From contig NC_057812.1 of the NCBI RefSeq assembly GCF_018294505.1, positions 64,746,494-64,810,493 on the forward strand: a stretch of 64,000 bases of DNA, in the 5' to 3' direction. The position numbers were made by a program, and so were the translations under genes. Position 1 is the stretch's first letter. Every line of letters begins with the position of its first letter. Source of the DNA: Triticum aestivum (Eukaryota > Streptophyta > Magnoliopsida > Poales > Poaceae). Positions 58,459 to 64,000 of this stretch are shown here, in pieces. The notes beneath the pieces are model-generated. The model made no database searches and was not told the DNA's origin. It saw only the letters and a list, made by a program, of their open reading frames with translations.

Positions 58459-60016
58459 TACTTCTTGATGACTTTCTTGACAGCTTCCTCCACGAACTCG
58501 CGTGCTCCGGACCGCTTGTTGAAATCTTCATTCGCCAACTAGTTCCATGTGTAGATTTTCCGGAGCTCAACGACCGTTGCAGCTGTGATAGGGGGGACAA
58601 TTCTGCCTTCCCACTTTGCAAAGTATTCCAGCGCGTGAAAGCCACAGTCCCTCCTGCACGAGGAAAAGAGTCAGGTGAACATGCAAAAAAGACAGACGTA
58701 ACAAAGATAGACTTCAATTCAAATGTGACAACAAAAGAGGGGTTGGATTGATGTAAATGGCACATGAAGGAAGGAATAAATTACGTGTTCCCTTGCTTCG
58801 CAGTCGCCACATACTTAGTCGGGAAATGCCTGATCTGGACCTTTGAATGTTCGTAGTGACGGTTCCATGTCTCTTTGAGGTTGTTAATGAAGAATTGGGC
58901 ATGCGTAGTAAGGTCTGCATCAGCTTCCGAACGGATTGAATCAAGCACCTCAAAACGTTGGTTCTTCAGGTCAAGACAGATCGCATAGTGGTGACCACAC
59001 TTGTCGTGTGGGTCATGTGGTGCAAGCTCCTGGAACATGGGGAACATGACCTGCATTTAAAAGTGAAGAAATGAGAAGCAGAGTTCACATAAAGAACAGC
59101 AGAGGGACAAAAAAATTGGAATCACGTAGAATGTTTGGTTATGGGTGGGGTAGTTGAAAGAAAGTTGTCGTCCATGTATGAACAAAATGTGCCGTGAATT
59201 TTACTATCAAGTTGCCACATAGTTTGCACGGGATGCAAAAATCAAGAAGTTAGTGTGCACGGCAGTTGTTGCCACATGAAAACATCTGCCACATAAACAC
59301 AAGTGCAGATGATGGCAAAAAACCACACCATGTGAAAAAACATTGCAGACAGGGAAGGAGTACTCACATATTTCTTAAGTGTGAGCTTGAATTCACCGTG
59401 TTGAGCAAAATTCTTCCTCAGGATTTTGTGGTGGAAGTCACCATCCCATATTTTGCAGGTCACACCGTAATGCATGATTATCTTGTCGGCACTCACATCG
59501 GTGTGATTGTTGATGTAGTCGATCCCGCATGCAACTACATTCGTCAACATTTTACCGTTTGGCCTCATGGACTCGGCAAGATCACCCAGCTCGATGTACG
59601 TCACTCCGCATTGAATGACTTTGGTTCTGTCCAAACATAAGCTGTATGAAAACGATATGACATGGAAGAATCATGCCTACTAAGTAAAAAAATATATGAA
59701 AGAACTAAAACGTAAGCGGATCGTGTATAGAAAGTACGAAGAAGATGAATGGTAAAAAAGGAGCAAAGCAAAATGAGAGATTATGGGGTGTGGTCATTTA
59801 CGCTTTCAGCTCCTTCATGTGCTTGCTGCTGGCCCTCGCATTTCCAAACTGCTTGACGATATCGTACAGCTGGGTCTATTCCTTAGTGGCCCTGAATTCG
59901 GGCTCGTAGTCTTCCGTGGGAGGTGGGTGAACTACCCTCTACTGCCTCACAGAACCAGGAGTGGCACTCCTAATGGTATCCTCAGATACCATATCTGCAG
60001 GCACGTTGGAACTTGA
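58459..60016 (-). pseudogene. Ulp1 (C48) SUMO-protease-like gene of the MULE, broken
   Basis: Exon pieces read leftwards: NVPADMVSEDTIRS and EDYEPEFRATKE*TQLYDIV (59990-59800, stops inside), TKVIQCGVTYIELGDLAES to LKKY (59634-59370), VMFPMFQELAPHDPHDK to KQGN (59050-58785), and RDCGFHALEYFAKWEGR to KKVIKKYK (58659-58459). The catalytic triad is recognisable: His in CGHHYAICLDL, Asp in FEVLDSI and Cys in RDCGF. Two or three premature stops, including W-N-stop before LANEDFN, disable it. Its upstream end is cut by CACTA D at 60027. Plant Ulp1 proteases process SUMO; the role of MULE-borne copies is unknown. Confidence 0.8.
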
Positions 60017-60054
60017 TTGCCCTTGCCACTACACCACAACACTACATCTGCGAC

Positions 60055-60430
60055 AGCCAGGTTCGTTGGAAAAACAACTTCCCATGACAGACAATCGGTT
60101 GGGAAAAACTATTGCTGATCGATCTTGTCTGTTGGGGAAAGTCCAGACGGGAAAAGCCTTTCCCGACCGACATATCTTTGTCGACCGATCGCTTGTTGGC
60201 TATGGGGCACTTTTCCCGACCGACATTCTGTTGGGCTTGCCATGGTCCTTTCCCGACCAACAGTCTATTGGGCTTGCCATGAAGCTTTCCCGACCAACTG
60301 TTTGACAGAATTTGTTTTCCCAACCAACAGTCTATTAGGCCTTCCAGGAGGCTTTCCCGACCGACTGTGTGACAGGGTTTGTTTTCCCGACCAACTTTTC
60401 ATTGGCCCATGCATTAGCTTTCTTCGACAG
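60055..60430. repeat. Subterminal repeats of element D, left
   Basis: About ten copies of CCCGACCGAC or CCCGACCAAC, often followed by TGT or AGT, alternate with GTTGGGAAA. Matching units at 63895-63925 (CGGTCGGTCAGG, GCCGACCGACTG) and 63990-64000 mark the other side. Confidence 0.8.
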
Positions 60431-62940
60431 ACTATGAGATGGTTTTTTCGTTTTGCCCACAAACATCCAATAGCCCTCAATAGCTTACATTTGTGTTACC
60501 AACAAAATATAAATCAAGTTTCATGTTTCATAATAATAACATGCATGCCCTAACAATAATAAACCATAACCAAACAATAACACATTAATTAATTTTAGAT
60601 GTAAATACTTCATCCATTACAATATGGTTCATTTTGTCAGACACAATGCGAGTTTACAAAATGATATATAAAGTGCATCTCCAACGATTCAGTCACCATC
60701 ACACAAAATATCCCATTTACATAAACCACCGTCTTCATGTTTCCTCGTCCTCTTGCCTATTTTTCCTACATAATTTAAAGTTGTGATTACATTCATAAAG
60801 ACAATGGCACCATAAAAATTTGTATAAAGCATAGCATTGAGAACAACTATTACTTCACAAGGCAAGCTAGTACCAAACACCTACTAAGAAAGGCAGTCCA
60901 TTCAAGTTTAGGTAACCATGTAAATTGGCATACTAAGCACTAGTTAAAGTGTCCTTATTTCTAGACACTATATTAATTGATAACAAGAAGGCTTCTGTGA
61001 ATATCAACAAGTTAAATTATACAAGGAGTTGTCCATTAGATGACTTTACTATGACCGCATTAAAATTTAGAAAGTAGTTGGCAACATAACGAATGGTTTT
61101 AAACTAAAAATGAGAGCGACCTTCTCCGACATTAGCTCATTTTATGGAGCGTAATTGTATTTCTCACCAAAGATTAAACATAATGGGGCAAAAATATGTA
61201 GGCGTTTACAGAATACTTTAGACTTTATTTACCGCGGTAACTTCTATAGCTTAGACCTCTAAAAGCAGCCAAGCTAGATACTACAACTACACTATACAAA
61301 ATTTATCCATGTTCTGGTTATTTTATCATATGATTAATAGATGCATCAAAACCTGATAATGAGCTAGCAGGTCAACATATCCAGGAATTCCCAGGACACC
61401 ATGTGCTAGAGGTTTTTGAAAATCCATTTCTGCATCACATAGCACATTGATGTTGGCAACCCTCTAGCATACCCTTTAGGTAGATAGGCAAATGCTTACA
61501 CACCATGTGTCAATTGAACCCTGCAAACTTCAGAGTGTCAATGGTGTCAAGTAGAAGTAACAAATGCATCTATAATATTCAATTGATTAGGTACACACTT
61601 AAAACTTCAGAAAATCTCCAGAGATACAGACTTGTTCTATCTTCTAAGTGGTATCAGGACTGATGCAAAATGTCCAACTAACTGTTCGGCATTCAATTGT
61701 AACCTATCTTATTATGTGAAAATGTAATCCGGTGAGCGTAAAATTTCCATCTCAGCCTGAAAAATTATTGTTCAAATCAGGGGAGAAGTTATTTGCAACA
61801 GAAATGGACCACAAGATAGTAGTATGAATGTACGCCAGTCTCAGTCTGATGGTGTATTTCTTTTCTTCATTCTAAGAAAAGTACAATCATGCTTGTGCTT
61901 TCATCTGCTAATCCAAAATGACTAATGAAAGGATGATGTATAGACGAGCGACCAGAAATGATCTATCTAGCACGAATTTTCCAGCCCAAACGCCCAACAT
62001 GAGAAAGCATCCCTTGATGCCCTGATCGCTTGTTGTACGCATCATAAAAAAGACTACATGCATCCGTGAGATCAGGTAGTCTGTTTCCTATCCTTCCGGT
62101 AATTTTGTTCGCGGGCATCATGGCTTCTAAGGTTGCTGGCTCCGTGTGCCCTACGTCGTCGTCTCCTCTGCCTGTCCGCAGCTACCGCACAAGGCAGAGG
62201 CCACTCCACTGGTGTGGAGATTGAATCCACGATGAAGACCATGCGAGCTTGTGTGCTGCACCGGCATCATGCATCACAAGATCAACTTCAAAGAATCTAG
62301 GTACATCACTGGTAAATAATATTTGTGAATTAATACAATTCCGTTGAAGACAGTGGCGGTAAAATTACAATATAGGATTCTAATTTTACTCCTCGTTTAA
62401 CGTTTGAAATAGTATGTATGAAGAGAAAGGATACAATAGAAACATATTCATTTTTCCCCAGCCTAACATATTTGGTTTTCAAGCCCATTGCTTCTAGCTC
62501 AAAACGTTACAGAAAATGCAAATCCACCTGACAAGCAACCGTTGTAGATGATAATTCCAACCCCAATCCTGTTGATATGCAACTGGTAGAAATGTAGTTT
62601 TTTATATATTACCAGACATATGTTGCAATACAATCATATCAGTTCTACTTTAGGGACTATATTCTTGTGTTATGTCTCTCAAACGATTATTATCTTCCTC
62701 GCCCCCCTCATGTCTAAATCCATACTCCGCCCCTAATCTAGGTTCCATCAGTTGCATGCCCAAAGAATAAGATTTGGCATATCATTCATGAGAAAATAGC
62801 CAGATAAGAAAAAAAAACAAGCAACCTGACATAATCTCAGTTACACATCGGAAGTGAGAGTAAGCAAAAATAATGCAAGAAACCAGCAAATAGTATAACA
62901 AAACTCAAGATGTGAAAAAAATACTCACCTATCCAAATCC

Positions 62941-63041
62941 ACTTGATGTGATGCAGGTATAAAAATCATCCAGTGGCCTTTTGTTAGTAGTTGAGTAATT
63001 TCCCAAACATCCACCAAACCTATGAAAGTTGTTTGACCCTG
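62941..63041 (-). pseudogene. Exon-like segment inside element D, unidentified
   Basis: A segment of about 100 bp lies between TTTTTTGCAG and GTGAGT splice-like sites on the minus strand. One frame reads QTTFIGLVDVWEITQLL then KGHWMIFIPASHQVDLD; another reads SNNFHRFGGCLGNYST and is also open, so the frame is uncertain. Strong splice signals suggest a captured host exon. I cannot name the gene. Confidence 0.35.
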
Positions 63042-64000
63042 CAAAAAATCATTATCCAATTCAGTCTGCTAACAATCACATGATATAAATAGAGAATGAT
63101 AATAATCGATGGCTAGGGTTTGAACTTTTAGTGCTTCAAAATCATTTTTATTCCATGGATCAAAGCATCACAGATTTGTTTTGAAAGAGATCAATATGCA
63201 GAGAGGTGAGGGCACCAGCCATTGGGGCTATTGAAGGTTAAATCTGCACACACACACACACACACAGAGAGCTTACTAATGTTGTTGCCGCTGTGGATGG
63301 CTAAGAGAGATGGGGCACCAGCCACCGCGCCCCTAGTCTCCAGAAGTTAAGGGAGCAGAGGCCGCACGCCTCGTTCCGAACCACCAGGGCCGAAGGGACC
63401 TTGTCCCGCTCAGATCTGCAACCATGGGAGTGGGGAAGAGGAAGCTGCGTATGGGTTGGGGGCTTGGGGCGGTGGCACCATAGGAGGAAGGTGAGAGGTG
63501 ACCTCACCGAGCGCTTGGGCACGAACAAAAAGCGCTGCCACTAGCAGCTGGGTGAGGGAATCGACGCTGCAAGACCACCTCAACATGGGAAATCAGCAGC
63601 GATGTGGGGATGGTGATGGAGTGGTGGGAGGAAGAGATGGACGGAGTGGTGGGAGGAAGAGATGGGCGGAGTGGTGGAACCGTCGCCGGATGCGAGCGTC
63701 GCCGCCGCCGCTAAGATCGGAAGAGAAAGAGATAAGGGAGAGAGGACAGAGAGATAGCGGTGTTGTGTTTTTTTTCACTTGAGCGGATGATGTTTTAGGA
63801 GGTGGGCTGTGGTGGCGCGGCATGAAAATTTTGGATGGGCTTCGCGCTCAGTTTCGCAGGCGCGCGCGTGCACTGATATTTTGGTTGGCCAGTTGGCGGG
63901 CCACGGTCGGTCAGGAACATTTGCCGACCGACTGTGTGATACGAGTGCAACTATTACCATCCAACGGTTTGACGCTATACATTTTAGCATTCCCGACCGA

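Larger units (their letters stand above)
33736..60026 (+). mobile_element. Mutator-like element with FAR1-type transposase and Ulp1 gene (interrupted)
   Basis: The element's own parts are 33736-38077 and 56932-60026; a sirevirus-like retroelement fills the rest. A transposase gene reads rightwards and an Ulp1 protease gene reads leftwards towards it. Terminal inverted repeats could not be identified: the left limit is only bounded by the Helitron-like end at 33735, and the right side is cut by CACTA D at 60027. MULEs carrying Ulp1-like genes are known in plants (Kaonashi-type). Bases 33736-34774 are the leader; 33900-34230 is GC-rich with repeated GCATGGAC and GCCCGCACG motifs and no supportable gene. 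Confidence 0.75.
60027..64000. mobile_element. CACTA-like element D, left end to window edge
   Basis: From 60027 the sequence is CACTACACCACAACACTAC, directly abutting coding sequence of the MULE protease gene. It is followed by a subterminal cluster of TTTCCCGACCGAC / GTTGGGAAA motifs (60055-60430). The same motifs appear in reverse at the window end (63890-64000), so the other terminus must lie just outside. No transposase is present, so it is probably non-autonomous. Bases 60440-62900 are AT-rich without a supportable gene; 63300-63830 is GC-rich and may be a captured promoter or first exon. Confidence 0.65.

Noticed and set aside
1..64000. tRNA or rRNA genes
   Set aside because: No cloverleaf or rRNA-like block was noticed by eye; the only tRNA-related sequences are retroelement primer sites.

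Overview
The window is transposon-rich plant nuclear DNA, most likely from wheat or another Triticeae grass. Evidence for this is the Angela/BARE-type copia LTR (TGTTGGAAATATGCCCTAG...), the CTCCCTCC-type Stowaway MITEs and CACTA ends of the types CACTAGTAGAAAAC and CACTACTAGGGAAAACC. I see no intact host gene. Nearly everything can be assigned to nested mobile elements, and several target sites can be reconstructed exactly.

Layout, left to right. (1) Bases 1-1807 are the end of CACTA element B (minus strand), with the start of its transposase gene and a small coiled-coil/membrane ORF. (2) Bases 1808-14863 are CACTA element A (minus), whose Ulp1-protease-like gene is split by a 7.7-kb Helitron at 5054-12780. 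The Helitron lies exactly between A and T, and the CACTA reading frame resumes across it. The Helitron carries captured exons: a VPS38/UVRAG-like coiled-coil exon, five exons of diphosphomevalonate decarboxylase (MVD), and a VAMP72-type v-SNARE exon. The VPS38-like and MVD exons form one uninterrupted chimeric frame. (3) Bases 14864-29098 are a tandem gypsy array (LTR-internal-LTR-internal-LTR, minus). Both internal regions lack protease, RT and RNase H and share the same gag/integrase junction. (4) Bases 29099-33735 hold Helitron-like ends and an inverted repeat with arms of about 1.3 kb, in which two Stowaway MITEs are mirrored on the two arms. (5) From about 33736 to 60026 lies a Mutator-like element (MULE) with a FAR1-type transposase (plus) and an opposing Ulp1 protease gene (minus), both broken. 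Its transposase is split inside the SWIM zinc finger by a sirevirus-like copia element (38078-56931, target duplication CACAT). That element keeps gag and an envelope-like ORF but has no pol, and one of its LTRs is itself split by a young Angela-type copia (38471-47252, target duplication GGGTC). (6) From 60027 to the window end is a further CACTA-like element D inserted into the MULE protease gene.

Order of events, by nesting: gypsy array, then CACTA A, then the Helitron and CACTA B inside A. Independently: MULE, then the sirevirus-like element, then Angela, with CACTA D also entering the MULE. Most proteins are pseudogenes. The nearest to intact are the Angela polyprotein (one in-frame stop), the sirevirus-like envelope-like ORF, the CACTA B small ORF and the chimeric Helitron frame. 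Family names for the captured exons come from recognising conserved motifs by eye; no database search was possible.
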